64,000 nucleotides of DNA from Coix lacryma-jobi var. lacryma-jobi (GCA_009763385.1 CM019823.1:171812636-171876635); one strand, 5' to 3'; counted from the first letter of the stretch, positions 23,275 to 35,361 are shown. Notes: generated by a model from the sequence alone, not told the origin. Made by a program: numbers and translations.

Positions 23275-23520
23275 TTGGCAGGCCAGAAGCGAGTTACCAG
23301 GACGACAAGGTGCATTTACTGAAGGCGGGGTTGGCTGCTGGGGTAGTACGAGGCGGCGTGGTGGAGCCGTGGCGCGCAGGCTGCCCGCCGCTGGGGAAAT
23401 AAGGGCAGGGCACCGCGTTGTCGCCGATACGAGGCGAGGTGTAGGAGCAGGAGGGGCGAGCGCCGAGTGGCCAGTCGCTTCCATCGCGCAAGGGTCAGGA
23501 ACGGCCGAACGTGTGTGTAA

Positions 23521-23756
23521 GGGCATCTGCAATGATACTAGCTATGTAGCTAGCTGATGTGGAGGTGAGAGACAAAAATAAAAAAAATATTTTATTTTTC
23601 TATGTGCTATGAGATGTACATGTTCGTATCTTATATTTTTGGACTGCGTGAAATAGATAGACTTTTTGCTCATCGCTAGTGACCACTCTCTTTTCTACTT
23701 TTTTTTCTTGCTACATCACATCTAGCTAGTTAAATAGCTAGCTGTTGGGAATGCCT
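23521..23756. mobile_element. Tourist-like MITE with CTAGCTAG-rich arms
   Basis: It begins GGGCATCTGCAATGATACTAGC and ends GCTAGCTGTTGGGAATGCCT, with TAA on both sides (23518-23520 and 23757-23759). The interior is AT-rich and non-coding. Confidence 0.8.
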
Positions 23757-24059
23757 TAACGGAAGAGAAGCAAATGAAGTTTTTTTTTAAAGAGGACATG
23801 TATGCTTATTGTTGGGCCTAGGGTATGCCACACCATACCCGTGTAACCACTGGATCTGCCAGTGACAATATACTGATAGGTCTGGACCTAATCTCAATTC
23901 GATAATGTACCCGTTAACCCTCGTGGACACCGTGTAGCCCGGCCGTCCTCATTGTCCCGAAAAGATAAAAAGATGAACACTGTGGGCCCTGTAAAGTATG
24001 ATTTGAGTCATGTCTTGAAGCAAGTTCTAAGCATATCACGATCATAACGGGGTTATCTT

Positions 24060-24235
24060 CATTAGGTTATGAATGAACAGGTGTTTCTTTATTTAGTACC
24101 ACCCTTGAGCGGCACAATCGGCTTACCTTTCCGTAGTTATCTTATCTTAGGTTATAAATGGATATATGTTTCTTCATACAGTATACCACCCTTGGTATAA
24201 TCGGCTCCCTTTCCATAGTTATTTGGTAAAGGTTC
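24060..24235. repeat. Imperfect ~85-bp tandem duplication
   Basis: AGGTTATGAATGAACAGG...TTTCTT...TACCACCCTTG...AATCGGCT...CTTTCC.TAGTTAT occurs twice head to tail, starting near 24063 and near 24151. The copies differ by several substitutions and short indels. No gene is apparent in it. Confidence 0.7.
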
Positions 24236-24573
24236 TGGTATATTAATATCTGGAAAAGAGAAAGGACAATGCTGTTCAAAGTTCACTAGATTGATTAGTT
24301 AGCTCATCCGGTTAGGATGCCTTGTGGCTTACTGTACTGGGTAACGGCGGCCTCCCACGCACCACGGACGCCAAACTGCCCTCTTTGCATCAAACGTCCA
24401 GAATCAAACTCCTAGGATGTTTCATGGATTAATTAGTTCATAGAAAAGTTTCTCATTTCTTTCTGCAAGGTATTCCTACGAATCACAAGACGTCCGTGCA
24501 TGAAACCCGTGTTTTTTTTTCTTTAATCCCACGAGGCTTGAGAGAATCTCGATCGTACCCCGTTCGTGCCTGC

Positions 24574-24835
24574 GATTTTTTTTTGACAAGAACCTCATAT
24601 ATTATATTAGACATTGGAGTACAAGAGATTGGGTAAGAACAACCCAATTACACAAGAGGCACCACGAAGTGCCAAGAAAAGAGAATCTACCATTGGAGAT
24701 TCTAGCCCTGGAACAGAAACCGAGCAATGAATTTTGAAAAGGAATTCTGCACGCGACCGTCCAAAAAGAATGGATGAGTCCAAAACATGCCCCAAAAGGA
24801 ACACGGCGATCTCACCGGTTATTGGTAGCACGGAC
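24574..24835 (-). mobile_element. Retroposon-like 3' end with A tail
   Basis: A run of nine T (minus-strand A) at about 24576-24584 is followed by GACAAGAACCTCATATATTA. This layout resembles the 3' ends of grass LINEs, although no RT coding sequence is attached. It lies directly downstream of the unrecognised minus-strand ORF, so the whole 24.57-26.3 kb unit may be retroposed. Confidence 0.4.
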
Positions 24836-24947
24836 CATCGTAGGCCTCGCAAGCGCAGAAGCTGCAGAGGTTGAGGACTGAGCCGTAGATATAGAAGAAG
24901 CGACACCGGACTCAGAAGAAATCTTTTGGCAGATCGATGCAGATGAA

Positions 24948-25868
24948 TCATCGAAGCATAAATAATGGTTTCCACTCCTGCAGGAGAAAGAAGTCTCGAT
25001 ATAGTAGTGGAGTCGAAGCATAGAGGTAGTTCTTTTCTGCATATATGTTCTTCTCTTGGTTCTCCAAGGGATCCATACTGGACCCGTACCCGCTGGCGTA
25101 GTCTGAACCCGTTAGCCCGTTGATGTTGCCCGCATCCGTTACTAGGAGAGTGGAGTCTGTATCCGGTAACCCGTTTGGAAGCTCTAGACCCGTGGGGCTC
25201 CGCATCTGCTGATAGAATTCGACCCGGTGGATGCTGTGGTGTTCGCCGAGCCCGTTGAGGACGCCACCCGGTAACCCGTTTGACCTGAACCTCACGAAGT
25301 GAAGGTCGGGCCCTCCGCCGAAGGGGATCGTGCGCACATCGGCGGTGGAGGCCACCCATATGGGGACGTGGTGGGAGGGGAAGGCCAATACGGTGGCCGG
25401 ATCTGGAGCCGGGGAGTCGTACTCGTTGTGGAGCTCTGCATGCTTCACCAGTCTTGGGGTCAACGGCGACTCCATCGATGCCGAAGACGGGCGGGTGGCC
25501 GCGGCACGCGCGGAGGCAGGCGGCCTCCGAGGCGAGCGCGCGGCGGTCGGGGGGCCCGTGGCCGCGGCACGCGCGGAGGCAGGCGGCCACCGAGGCGAGC
25601 GCGCGGCGGTCGGGGGGCCCGTGGCCGTCGGGGCTATCACCGCGTATCCATTTGAGGGCAACGCCACTCTGCGGCCGCGCGCCCTCGGCACCACCTCCGG
25701 CTTCTCCGTCGTGGGGATCTGCTCGGCGGCCGACGCCGGCGCCATCATCTTCGCGGGCTTCTCCGGCGTCCAGACCTCGTCCGCCAGAGTGGCGGCCTCC
25801 ATCAGCTTGTGCGGCGGCGCCGCGGCCGTCGACGTCTTGGCCTTCTTGGACGGTGGGGTGGCTTCCAT
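24948..25868 (-). CDS. Hypothetical protein, alanine/proline-rich
   Basis: I do not recognise this protein. From an ATG at 25868 it reads MEATPPSKKAKTSTAAAPPH and stays open for 306 codons. It has a K-rich start, an A/P/R-rich middle with a 21-aa tandem duplication, and a less biased C-terminal half (HHVPIWVASTADVRTIPFGG). The frame is open upstream of 25868 with no ATG before about 26024. A second frame with a good ATGGC start at 26004 (MAPKCPAPDQEPRADLIVDF) overlaps it and reaches a possible acceptor, CCCTTCTCAG, near 25875. A spliced or frameshifted gene joining the two is possible. Transcription is not established. Confidence 0.35.
   Translation of the reverse strand: MEATPPSKKAKTSTAAAPPHKLMEAATLADEVWTPEKPAKMMAPASAAEQIPTTEKPEVVPRARGRRVALPSNGYAVIAPTATGPPTAARSPRWPPASARAAATGPPTAARSPRRPPASARAAATRPSSASMESPLTPRLVKHAELHNEYDSPAPDPATVLAFPSHHVPIWVASTADVRTIPFGGGPDLHFVRFRSNGLPGGVLNGLGEHHSIHRVEFYQQMRSPTGLELPNGLPDTDSTLLVTDAGNINGLTGSDYASGYGSSMDPLENQEKNIYAEKNYLYASTPLLYRDFFLLQEWKPLFMLR
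25495..25620. repeat. 63-bp in-frame tandem duplication
   Basis: Units 25495-25557 and 25558-25620 both start GTGGCCGCGGCACGCGCGGA and differ at about one base. On the minus strand each encodes 21 residues containing GPPTAARSPR and PPASARAA. The near identity shows that it is recent. Confidence 0.9.
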
Positions 25869-26339
25869 CTCGCTCCTGAGAAGGGGAGAAGGGTAGTGGC
25901 GTCTCGGACCCCTCGACGGTCGCTCCGAGCACCTGCAGCACCTCGAAGTCGACGATGAGATCGGCGCGTGGCTCTTGGTCCGGTGCCGGGCACTTGGGAG
26001 CCATCGGTAGAGGTCGAACTCCAAGGATTCCGGCGCCAGGAGCCAGAACTCGATGATGGATTGGTAAGCCGGGTTCGATAGTGGGTATGTTTATTGAAAC
26101 GGGAAATTTGTGAAGAACTTACAGGTGAAGAAGAGGAAGGAGGAGGAAGAGGTGGAGGAGGGGGAGGGAGCCGGCTCGCCTGCCCATACCGCCGGCGAGA
26201 TCGCCGGGGAGAGGGGCAGGGGCCGGCAGGAAGACGATGGGAGGCGGCTAGAAAGGAGAAGGGGAATACGGCGTAGAGCCCCTGAGAAACGGCATAGAGC
26301 CCCTCTGCGATTTGAATTTTCAAAGTACGGAGCATAGGA

Positions 26340-29300
26340 GCTAAATATTGTCCGTACTGCTAGTCGATTGCGAGCCGAAGTCGCGCAAAATTTATTATGA
26401 GCCGGAGAAGACGGGTGAGAGCGGCCGTGCGTGTGCACACGTGATCGTCCCGTCCGTCCTTTTGATTCGCAGCCTGGCGGCCAAGTAACGTGCGTCGGCG
26501 GCTGACGCGCCACGAAGGCAGCCGCGCCGGATATGTACAGTGCTGACTGCTGACCGGTGTGGAGAGTCCGTGCACGAACGCGAACGCCAACGGAAGGCAG
26601 GTAGAGTCGCACGCACTTTACAGCTAAGCCTGAAGCAGCAGTATGGCGTAGATTTGTTTGAATCAGCTGCATCCGGACCTCGAGTGATCCAATCCAAGGG
26701 CTGATTTGCCTTTTGTATTTTTCTTGGCACAAAAAATTCGATTGATCTCAATTCTTGCAATATCATCATAGACAGATGCGCTTATTCTATTCATACATAC
26801 ACTCTAGTGCAGTTTGGTCAGCACTTCTCATGTGTTTTTTAATGGGTTTTTAATCGTAGTAGGAATGAGCATCAGGTCTCTCCAACGTGTGGTTTTTGGC
26901 CAGTGCTATATATATTACTAAATGCAAATATAGAACCAAGTTCTTTTTATTGTGGGGTTTGATTCAATAGAGGAGCATGTCCTAAATCTATATGGAGACA
27001 GGTTCTTTTCAGTAATGAAAGACATATTAATACTACCATTTTTTTCTTCTTATATATATGGCTTCTGTCTATGATTCATCCGTGGTCTTACAACATGAGA
27101 CATCAAATTCAGATATAGTATCCCATCTTCTTATGACCAAAGGCCGTATGTATGTAGACTCTCCATTGGAGACGTCCTATATATACCATCTTTGTGGGCA
27201 CACGATATACATACATTCTTGTATCCTCACGTAGCCAAGCCAAGCATATCAGTCAGAAGTTTTTTCTCGCAGCTTTGCACGCCTTGCAGCACCATGCATG
27301 ACCAGAAGAAACCGGGCCCTGGCCTTCACGACAATACCGGCACTACTTTCAAAAGGTGAGAGTTGCTGTTGCCGGGTGACTAAGCCATATACTGTACAGC
27401 CTCATCTTTTTCATATTCAAGTGTGCACTGATGGTGGCCGTGTGATTCCATCGTTCGTCCATTCGTCCTGTACGGTGCAGGGGTGGCTAAGTTGTTAACG
27501 GGGCACCTAACCTACTCCTGCAAGCCAATCGAGCAAGCAGCTAGTCGACGCGTCCTACTTGGATTATACGAGACCGCAACCACACCAACAGTTGCCTTCC
27601 ATCATTGTTCACTGTGTGTCGATCGACCAGGCCCTTTTGTCACCTCTTTTTTGTCACCGGCAGGCGGCAGGCTGCCGCCAGTTTCATCATCTTACCCAAT
27701 CAAGTCGCGATTATTCTCTTACGTGTGACTCTTTGTGTGAGAAGTGAGAACCACGTTATTCTCGATGTGGAAGGTAGGGGTACTTCGCCTGATTCTGAAC
27801 CAGGCACAGCTGCACATGAGCACACTAGAGCTAGCTTATATTTACAGTTCTGCCACGGAGATTTTTTTTTACCTCGGTTGGAAATTGGAAACTCGCCTTT
27901 TTGTCACTTGTCAGTGCCTGGCAGTCTGGCACACCCAAAGGAACGGAGGTTCTGGTAAGAGGAGCCGATCTAACGAACCTTTTTTTTTTTTAGAAAAGAA
28001 AGAAAGAACAGTTCGGCTACTTCTGGAATCCAAACAAAGGCGCTTTTGACGAAACCGGCGAGCGAACTAGCTGAGATCGCACCGTCGTCGCACGGGCATG
28101 GCTGCATCGGAACCGGATGTCTCGCCACTCACCAGCTACAGCTTTCTTTGCCCCTAATCTCACTCAAACGGCGGGAGGCACACTTTCGGCCTTCGGCGTC
28201 ACCAGACTGATCTCTCCGTCCGATTCTCCACTTCCGCACGTTGCCGTCCACGTGTCACTGCCTCTTCGGTATTGACTACTAGAAAGGAAGGAGGTGATGC
28301 GGCCGGTGCGTGCAGACACACGAGACCATAATAATCCATATCATTGTTCACTCGATCTGCAGTGGTAAGTAGCAGCGCGACGACCACCGAGGCCTCCCCG
28401 TGGAGTGTTGGGTGTCGCAGATGCCGGACTGATGCGTGCCTGACGAGGCCATCGACAGCGACCGGGATAGGGAAAATAGCGGCAGCGGGCACGGCAGCAG
28501 CAATAATGCGATCGTTCTGTTCGGGCGGGCGGGCGGGCGCACAGGCGCAGCGTGAGACGGATGCAGGTGCAGCGCGAGACGGATGGCCGGCCGATGGGGG
28601 CGCGCGGGCGGGCTCCGGCCGTCGTGGCACTGTGCGCCGCGGGACAGGACAGGATCGCGCGCGTCGCTGGGTCGCCAACTAGGCTGGCGGGTGCCAGGTG
28701 CCGAGTGGAGAAGCAAGGATAACGGCAGCGTGCGCCGTTCGCGAGGCCCGGCGTGACGGCCTGACGGGACTGGCCGACTAGGAATTGGTGGGCAAAGCGA
28801 CGCGACGGGATCCGCCAGACGACCGGTCGGACGCGCAGCGCGTTGGCTTCGATGGACTGCGCGCGGCTCGGTTGTCGCGGAGAGGGAGCGGCCTGTGGAC
28901 GGCAATGAACCCCCATGCCCCAGCTATTGTTTGCGCAACCCGTCCGTGGAAACGCCAAGCCTTTGCCCGTCGCCGACCACCACCCTTTGGCATGTGCCCG
29001 TCGCCGTGCGGTGGGACGAACGGGTGGACGAAGATGATGGCCTGTGCCCCCTCGGCTTGCGTCCGGTGGTGCGCATTCTGCTTTACCGTGTACGTACTAG
29101 CGTGCACGTCTCTCGCTGGGTGTAGAAACCACAGCATTCTTTGGAGGCTGTGGGGACTGGCTTAAGGGTACGGCGCCATTTGTTTTGTTGGTCTGTTGAC
29201 CTCACGCGCCGCCTTTCGGACCAGACGGTAGGGTGAGGAACAACTAACAAGGTATGGCACTTTGACGATCGCCCTTTCTTCTCCCACAGAAAAAGCAGAG

Positions 29301-30740
29301 AATCTCCTTTTCTTGCCTCACAAAGGTCCCCCTTTGGATCGATGGCACCCAGATGCACGGGGCCAGGAGTTAAAAATTATACACAGCTGACAGCTCTCGG
29401 TAGCAGCCAGGAGCAGTTTTGTTTCTGTGATGATGGAGGATGAGGTTCTGCTCTGTGATCAAATCAAATGCCACCAGAGCATCCAGCATTGTGCGCGTTG
29501 GTGGTGGATTGGTTGCCGATCTGCGATCACAGTGCGGGTGACGGGTTCCTGTTCTCGTCTCATTGAACGCCGGCCGTTCCCGTGGTCTGTGGACCCGAAC
29601 GGATCATGAATACTCACCCATTCCATCGCAACGTGCCGCCATTCGCAAACGGCTCAACAGATCGTGTTGGCGCAGCGCGAGAGAGGCGAGCCGAGGGGAT
29701 GCGTCGCGTGTGGCCAGGCCCGTGGGTGGGCATGGCACGGCGCCAGCCGCCAGGGTCCAGTCCAAGCGTCGTGCACGGGGGTGGACCAGCCTGCAACCCC
29801 GGCTGCCCATCTCGTCGTCATCCGATCCGACTCCGAGTGATCCATCTGCTACGGTGATCACACACAGAGTCTCCCAGCTTACTCGTACGTACGAACTCCA
29901 CTCGCTGTTGTAACTGTCATGGTCCGTTCTGTTGGTAATCGGGCGGCATGCTGCATGCAAGTTGAAAAGTCAAAGATTCATGAAAGCCCTGCTGTAATCG
30001 TGTAATCGTCCGAAAACAACTGCTCGATCGGTGCTCTCCTATCTGCGTCCAGGCTGGAATCCTGGATGGAGCTCACCGCTTCTTCACCGGGGCACGTATC
30101 TGGCACTATGGGAATACGACCGTTCCGGGCGAGAACAAAAGGCTGAGAAATCCTCTGCTTCGTGCCTCTCTATCAGAAGTATCCAGAATAGAGAGAGACT
30201 ACTCACGCACGCTCACTCGCGGCGGCACCATCGGCGTCACGAACCGAACCGTGGCCGCTGCCATCCGCGTTCCTCACCTGACGTGAAAGCACCTGAGCGA
30301 GCCAGTGGTGCGCAATACCGTATTTTTTTTCACAAAAGCAAAAGAAGCGACCCTTTTTTTTTCTGTTGGGGGTGTGACTTGATTTGAAACGTTCGGAGCG
30401 AGCTTTTCTGGGTCGCGCGGTGATCATCATCGTGGAGAGGAACGCCAAATAACAGCCACGACGGCGACGCCGGCCGGGCTTTCGGGTGGTGGCGTGCGTG
30501 GTACAGAGGAGGTAGCCCACCGGTTGCTGCTGTTGCCGGTTGCTGCTGCCTTCCAAAGGGCCTTTCTATCTGTTCCTTCTCTAGTTGCTTCTTTCTTCTC
30601 CCTCCGCGTGTCTGCTGCTGCTACCTCTCTTCTCTTCTCGCCTCTGCTTTTGTCATCGCCACGCCACGGCCAGAGTCTGCTGCTGTCTGGGCCGGACCCG
30701 GACGAGATGAGTCAGATGACGTGGGAGGCAGTCAGGCGTT
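26340..30740. other. Intergenic DNA upstream of the HMA gene
   Basis: AT-rich at 26.7-27.3 kb and GC-rich at 28.2-29.9 kb. The open frames in the GC-rich part occur on both strands and show no motif or splice structure, so I treat them as chance. No transposon ends were recognised. Confidence 0.45.
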
Positions 30741-30753
30741 GGTGCTGCTTGCT

Positions 30754-30760
30754 TATATAG
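30754..30760 (+). promoter_or_regulatory. TATA box of the HMA-domain gene
   Basis: TATATAG in GCTTATATAGCCGCGG lies about 640 bases before the ATG. A probable 5' UTR exon follows and ends at AATCAAG before GTGCTC near 30917. The leader intron then ends at TGCAG, directly before the ATG at 31396. Confidence 0.6.
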
Positions 30761-31395
30761 CCGCGGATTCACGCCACAGCATCCTCCTCCCCCTCGCTTC
30801 CCAGCCATTTCCCACCAGCACCAGCACCAGCACGTTCTCTTTTCTTCACAGCACGCCACTGGTCTTCCTCCTCCCCCGGCCTGCCATTGCCGCCGGCGCC
30901 GGCCGGCTGAATCAAGGTGCTCTGCTCAAGTCCCTGTCCTTCCTCGCTCTTTATTACTCTTTGATGAGATGAGAATTCGTGGGAATTTATTGCTTAAAGA
31001 TTACGTGCTGATTTGATCTTTGGCCAAACTTCTTTGATGGCAAGAGCGGTTGTCCCCTATCCCCTGTTGTAGTGAGTTTGTTTATTTAATATAATTGCTC
31101 TGGAGCGGAGTGGAGTGTGTTCCACGCTTCAAACGGGGCCCTTTGCTTCTTCTCTGCTCTCCTTGATTCCTCTCTTTTATTCCGCGCTGGTAGCCGCCAT
31201 AGCCCAAAAGGCAGCTGCAATCACACATTCACACAGGTGGTTGTCCTCGTCTAGTCGTCTCTCTGTCTCTGTGTGCGCGCGTATGAAATGGTTCATGCAT
31301 CTGTCTGTGTGCGTATGCTGCGTCTCTCTTCTGTCTAGCTAGACTAGAGGAAAGGATTGTTTCGTTGTGACCAGGGAGCTAGCTGTGCGGTGCAG

Positions 31396-32224
31396 ATGCC
31401 GACCATCATCATCTCGGTGGACCTGGACTGCAGCCGCTGCCGTGCCAAGATCCAGAAGGTGCTCAACAGGATCCAAGGTGGTGCTCTCTCTCTCTCTCTC
31501 TCTCTCTGTTTGTTTCTTCTTCCTTCCATTCCACTTGCAGCGTTGAGCTGGTATAAATTCTCTTGGGACGATGATGGTTTGGTTGTTGCTGTGTGGACTC
31601 TGCTATGCATGTGCAGAGAAGGGTGAGTTCTGCATCGACGACATCGACTTCGACGAGAAGAACAACAAGGTGAAAGTAACGGGGCCCTTCGACCCGGACA
31701 AGCTCGCCGACAAGCTCTGCTGCAAGGCGTGCAAGATCATCAAGCAGATCGAGATCGTCGAGCCCCCGCCCCCGCCGCCGCCGCCGCCCAAGGAGGAGCC
31801 CAAGAAGGAGGAGCCAGCCCCACCGAAGCCAGAGAAGAAGGAGGAGCCCGCCCCGCCGCTGGCGAAAGTTGACCCGCCGCCTAAGGAGGAGAAGCCCAAG
31901 GAGGAGCCACCCAAGGAGAAACCCAAGGAGGAGAAGCCGCCCGCCCCGCCGCCGCCCAAGGTGGTGGAGGTCCCCTACCCGTGGCCGTACCCGTACCCGT
32001 ACCCGGCGTGGCCGTCCGACTGCTGCTGCCACCACGGCCACGGCGGGTGCCACTGCTGCTCCTGCGGCAAGGCCCCCGAGCCTGCCCCTGCCCCGGCGCC
32101 GGCGCCGGCCCCGCCGCAGTACTTCCCGCAGTACGTGCCCCAGCCGTACCCCTGCAACCCCTGCGGCGGCGGCTACCGGATCATCTGCGAGGAGGACCCC
32201 TCCTACGCCTGCGCCATCATGTGA
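31396..32224 (+). CDS. Proline-rich HMA-domain isoprenylated protein (HIPP, Pi21-like)
   Basis: This is a small heavy-metal-associated domain protein of the plant HIPP type. The domain fold binds metal ions through CxxC, and the CaaX tail directs lipid attachment and membrane association. Exons 31396-31477 and 31617-32224 join in frame to 229 aa. MPTIIISVDLDCSRCRAKI has the CxxC at C12 and C15. The HMA fold runs to about residue 75 (KVTGPFDPDKLADKL). A long P/K/E-rich linker follows, with nine consecutive prolines and KEEPKKEE repeats, then a Cys/His cluster (CCCHHGHGGCHCCSC). The protein ends SYACAIM, a good CaaX box. The architecture resembles rice Pi21, a blast-resistance-related protein. 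Orthology and metal specificity are not shown. Intron 1 has a (CT)n run. Confidence 0.88.
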
Positions 32225-32530
32225 TTAGCATGCCCTTAATTACCATTATATCCCCGCCACCCCCACCAGTGTCGGTCATCCTCCCATCATCATGCCGTGC
32301 ATCCTGTATAATCGCCGTACAGATTCATCATCATATATACTCTATATACATACTTATATATATAGCATCATGTACACCGTACCCCCCCCTGTCATTTCCT
32401 CCTTAGCTTGTGTATTACTATGTTCTGGTTCATTTAAATATTACTATAGTTATATATATGTTAGGTCAAGTGAAAGAAAGAATAAAAATAATCAATGATG
32501 TTGGTTTTTTTGTGTAAATAAAAAGGGCAT
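32225..32530 (+). terminator. 3' UTR and polyadenylation region of the HMA gene
   Basis: AT-rich sequence after the TGA contains AATAAAAATAATCAATG near 32481 and a second AATAAAAAGG near 32518. Both are acceptable plant poly(A) elements. The exact cleavage site cannot be read. Confidence 0.5.
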
Positions 32531-34380
32531 GGTGAGAGATCGAGTTCATCTGTTGATGGCAGCAGAGATGTCTATCTTGCAAACCAGCCTCGCTTTCTTT
32601 ATGTTGCAGTGCACCAAGACTCCAAGAGGAAAAACCCAAGAGAGAGAAAAAAAAGATCCTTTCATCAACGCTTTCGATCTTCACTTTCGTTATCTTGCTT
32701 CCCTTTGTCACCACAAGCGATGTAACGTGGCATGTTTCGCCCTAGTATTTTTCTGTTAATAAGAAGATAGGACGATGATGTTGAAGGCGCGACGGCCCGC
32801 ACGTTGCTAGCTAGGGTGGCAGTGTAGAGTGTCACTGTGGACACCGTGTACGGAGTATAGGATAGGGGGAAAGTGAGAAGGACACGCGTGCGTAACGTGA
32901 GGATCGCGGCGTCGGATGATTGGAACAGCAAACGCAGGCGTCGAAGCGAGATGGATGGATGGGCAGCGAAAGCTGGGCGGGGCGCGTATGCCGTCGTAGG
33001 GGTATGGCGTCGTCGAGCGGCGCGGGTGGAAGTGGAAGTGGAAACGTAGCCGGAAGGACTAGGAGCCATACGGACGTAGTCACACGTAGCTGTAGCGCGC
33101 GCAACCGACACGGCGACGTGTGGACGGGATGCTCCGCGGAGGCGGCCGCGACGGCTGCGGGGACAAGGCCGGCTGGCCGGGACGGGCGTGATGGTCCTCG
33201 GCTCCTCGCGTATTTGGGCTGGGGACGCTGGGGCAATGCGGGGTTTCGGCCCTTGTCCTCCATGCGCCGACGCCGAACCTTGGGGCCTGGGGCCCGGTTG
33301 GGTCAGGCTCAGGGTCACCCGCGATCGCGGCCGCCTCGCCTACCGGCGGGGACGACGACGCACGGGGAGTGCCGAGTGCGGTCCGGAGGAGGGGGAGATG
33401 AGTGGGGGGTTGCCGCGGCGTCGTGCTTTGTTCGCCTCCGTGGTCCGCGTCTGATTTGGACGGGCCACCTGCTGCAGTTGCTTGCTGGCTGCACCGGTGG
33501 GCGCTCGCTCGCTCGCGCCTACGCTTTGTTCCCGCTCGCGGTCTCGCCTCGTGGGCCTGCCTGGGTTTTTTGGACTTGCCTCTGGACCGCGCCGCGCCAT
33601 ACTCTTTCTGCTTCTTGTGCTTCGCATCGCATGGGCCTCACGCTTTCACGACGAATGATAGCATGTGAATTCTGAATTCTCCCGGGGAACACTGTCCCTG
33701 GCTCGCTGTGCTGTGCCTCCCGATGGCCCGCCCCTGAATTGGCAGAAACTGAAAAACACATGGCAGACCAGGTAGCAGCAGCCAGAAGTAGTACAGATAT
33801 ACGAGTACTCCGTATGCTATGAGTACGGTACTCAGTACTGTATTGTGTCTAGGATCAGGTAGCATGCTCCAAAAGATGTCTCTCTCTTTTTTTTTCACTT
33901 TTCCTACATTTTTTTTTGTTTAAATCACACTCTAAAGCTTGAGATGACGACCAAACAACATCCTACCAAACACCTATATCTTTGCGTTACAAAACGCTAT
34001 CCTGTTTCGTACCATAAGGTTTATATATTCAGCGACACCGTACAGCGAAGCGACTGCACGAAACCAAGCAGCTTGCTGTAGTCGTCGTGTCTGAGTCTGT
34101 CCTGCAAAGACCTCTTTAACCAGTTACCCCCCAACGATTTGGTTGTTCGAGCGTTTCTATCAGCGGGGGCCTGATATGCTCGCTGGTGCTTACGTGTGGA
34201 GCACTTCGCCCTTGGTCCTTGGCCCTGGCCCTGGCTAGCTCTCCATGGTCCAGCAGCCTCTCATGCAAATTGGAAATCCAAGATCATATCCTTCGTCCTT
34301 TAGCTCCGTGGGTGCAAGTTGTAGTAGCCCTCTGATCCTGACCTATGCAATCATGCACGATTCCAGCAGCGTTTTGTTTA
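32530..34380. other. Intergenic DNA, GC-rich centre
   Basis: Between about 32.9 and 33.65 kb the DNA is GC-rich and open in several frames on both strands, the longest 251 codons from 32920. None has a recognisable motif. The sides are AT-rich. I see no gene. Confidence 0.45.
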
Positions 34381-34386
34381 TTTAGG

Positions 34387-34623
34387 CCTTGTTTAGTTCC
34401 GAGAAATATTTGGAATTTGCACTGTAGCACTTTCGTTGTTATTTGACAAACTTTATCCAAACATAGACCAACTAGACTCAAAAGATTCGTCTCGACATAT
34501 AAATACTAAAAGTATAATCAGTTATTTTTTTACCTACATTTAATGCTCTATGCATGTAGCTAAAGATTGATGTGACGGGGAATCTAGAAATATTTGAGGG
34601 AAGTTGGGAAACTAAACAAGGCC
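34387..34623. mobile_element. MITE family A, copy 2
   Basis: The ends are GGCCTTGTTTAGTTCC and, inverted, GGCCTTGTTTAGTTTCC. The interior contains CACTTTCGTTGTTATTTGAC and AAAAGATTCGTCTCGACA in the same orientation as copy 1. Ordinary intergenic DNA without a recognised gene lies between it and copy 3. Confidence 0.85.
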
Positions 34624-35126
34624 TTATTATTCTCCCTGTACCCTGCCTGCTTTTCATTAGGAATTTTCAAATTGGCTCAGGAGACAGGACTAATTTCAGG
34701 TAAGAGAACTAAACTTTCCCACCTACTCCTACTTCTTCTGAAAAGTGGTAGAAGGATCCTGCCTGCTTTTTATTGGATTTTCAATTGATATATATTATGC
34801 TCAGGACTCAGGGAGGGAGGGATTCCATGACGGTCCTGGCTCCTGGTCGATGCCACACCATCCAGGGCCCCTGTGGTGCCATCAGTTGCTGAGCTTTGAG
34901 CCCACGGGCACCCTCCCTGGAGAATGTCGACGCGTTTCTCTGTTCTGGCTTGCTTGCGGCATAGCCCGTCGTGGGCCGTGGCCCAGTATTGGGGAAACAA
35001 GCCGGACATTGGCTGTTGAGCGTTGTTTGGTTGGGAGCAGCAGGACGGCTCCTCCCATACCGTTTTGCCTGACAAGACAGATCAGCATGCGCCAGATCCC
35101 GACATGTCTGGCAGATTGGATCCCTG

Positions 35127-35361
35127 TTTAGTTTCCTCCCTTTTGCAAAAATTTTCATCACATCAACCATCACATCAATGTTTGGACGTATGCATTGAGC
35201 ATTAAATATAGGTAAAAAAATAACTAATTGTACTTTCAGTATGTACATGTCGAGATAAATCTTTTGAGTCTATGTAGTCCATATTTGAACAAAGTTTGTT
35301 AAATAACAACGAAAGTGCTACAGAATTTTTTTTTGCAAAATTTCTCAACTAAACAAGACGA
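35127..35361. mobile_element. MITE family A, copy 3 (inverted)
   Basis: It starts CTGTTTAGTTTCCTCCC and ends TCTCAACTAAACAAGACG. The interior has GTACATGTCGAGA and AATAACAACGAAAGTGCTAC, the reverse of copies 1 and 2. Confidence 0.85.

Larger units (their letters stand above)
22458..23864. mobile_element. Composite transposon remnant with CAGTGGCGGAGC end
   Basis: The left end is CAGTGGCGGAGCTAGG. The right end, inverted, is CACTGGCAGATCCAGT, a weak terminal match. The sequence next to each end is also alike: ATGGGGTATGCC on the left and AGGGTATGCCACACC on the right. This end type occurs also at 3246. A hAT element and a Tourist-like MITE are inserted in it. The superfamily is uncertain. Confidence 0.45.

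Noticed and set aside
28199..28958. Several 110-205-codon frames on both strands
   Set aside because: Composition-driven; no recognisable protein or splice structure.
32920..33675. 251-codon plus-strand open frame
   Set aside because: GC-rich DNA open on both strands, no domain, no splice or promoter support.
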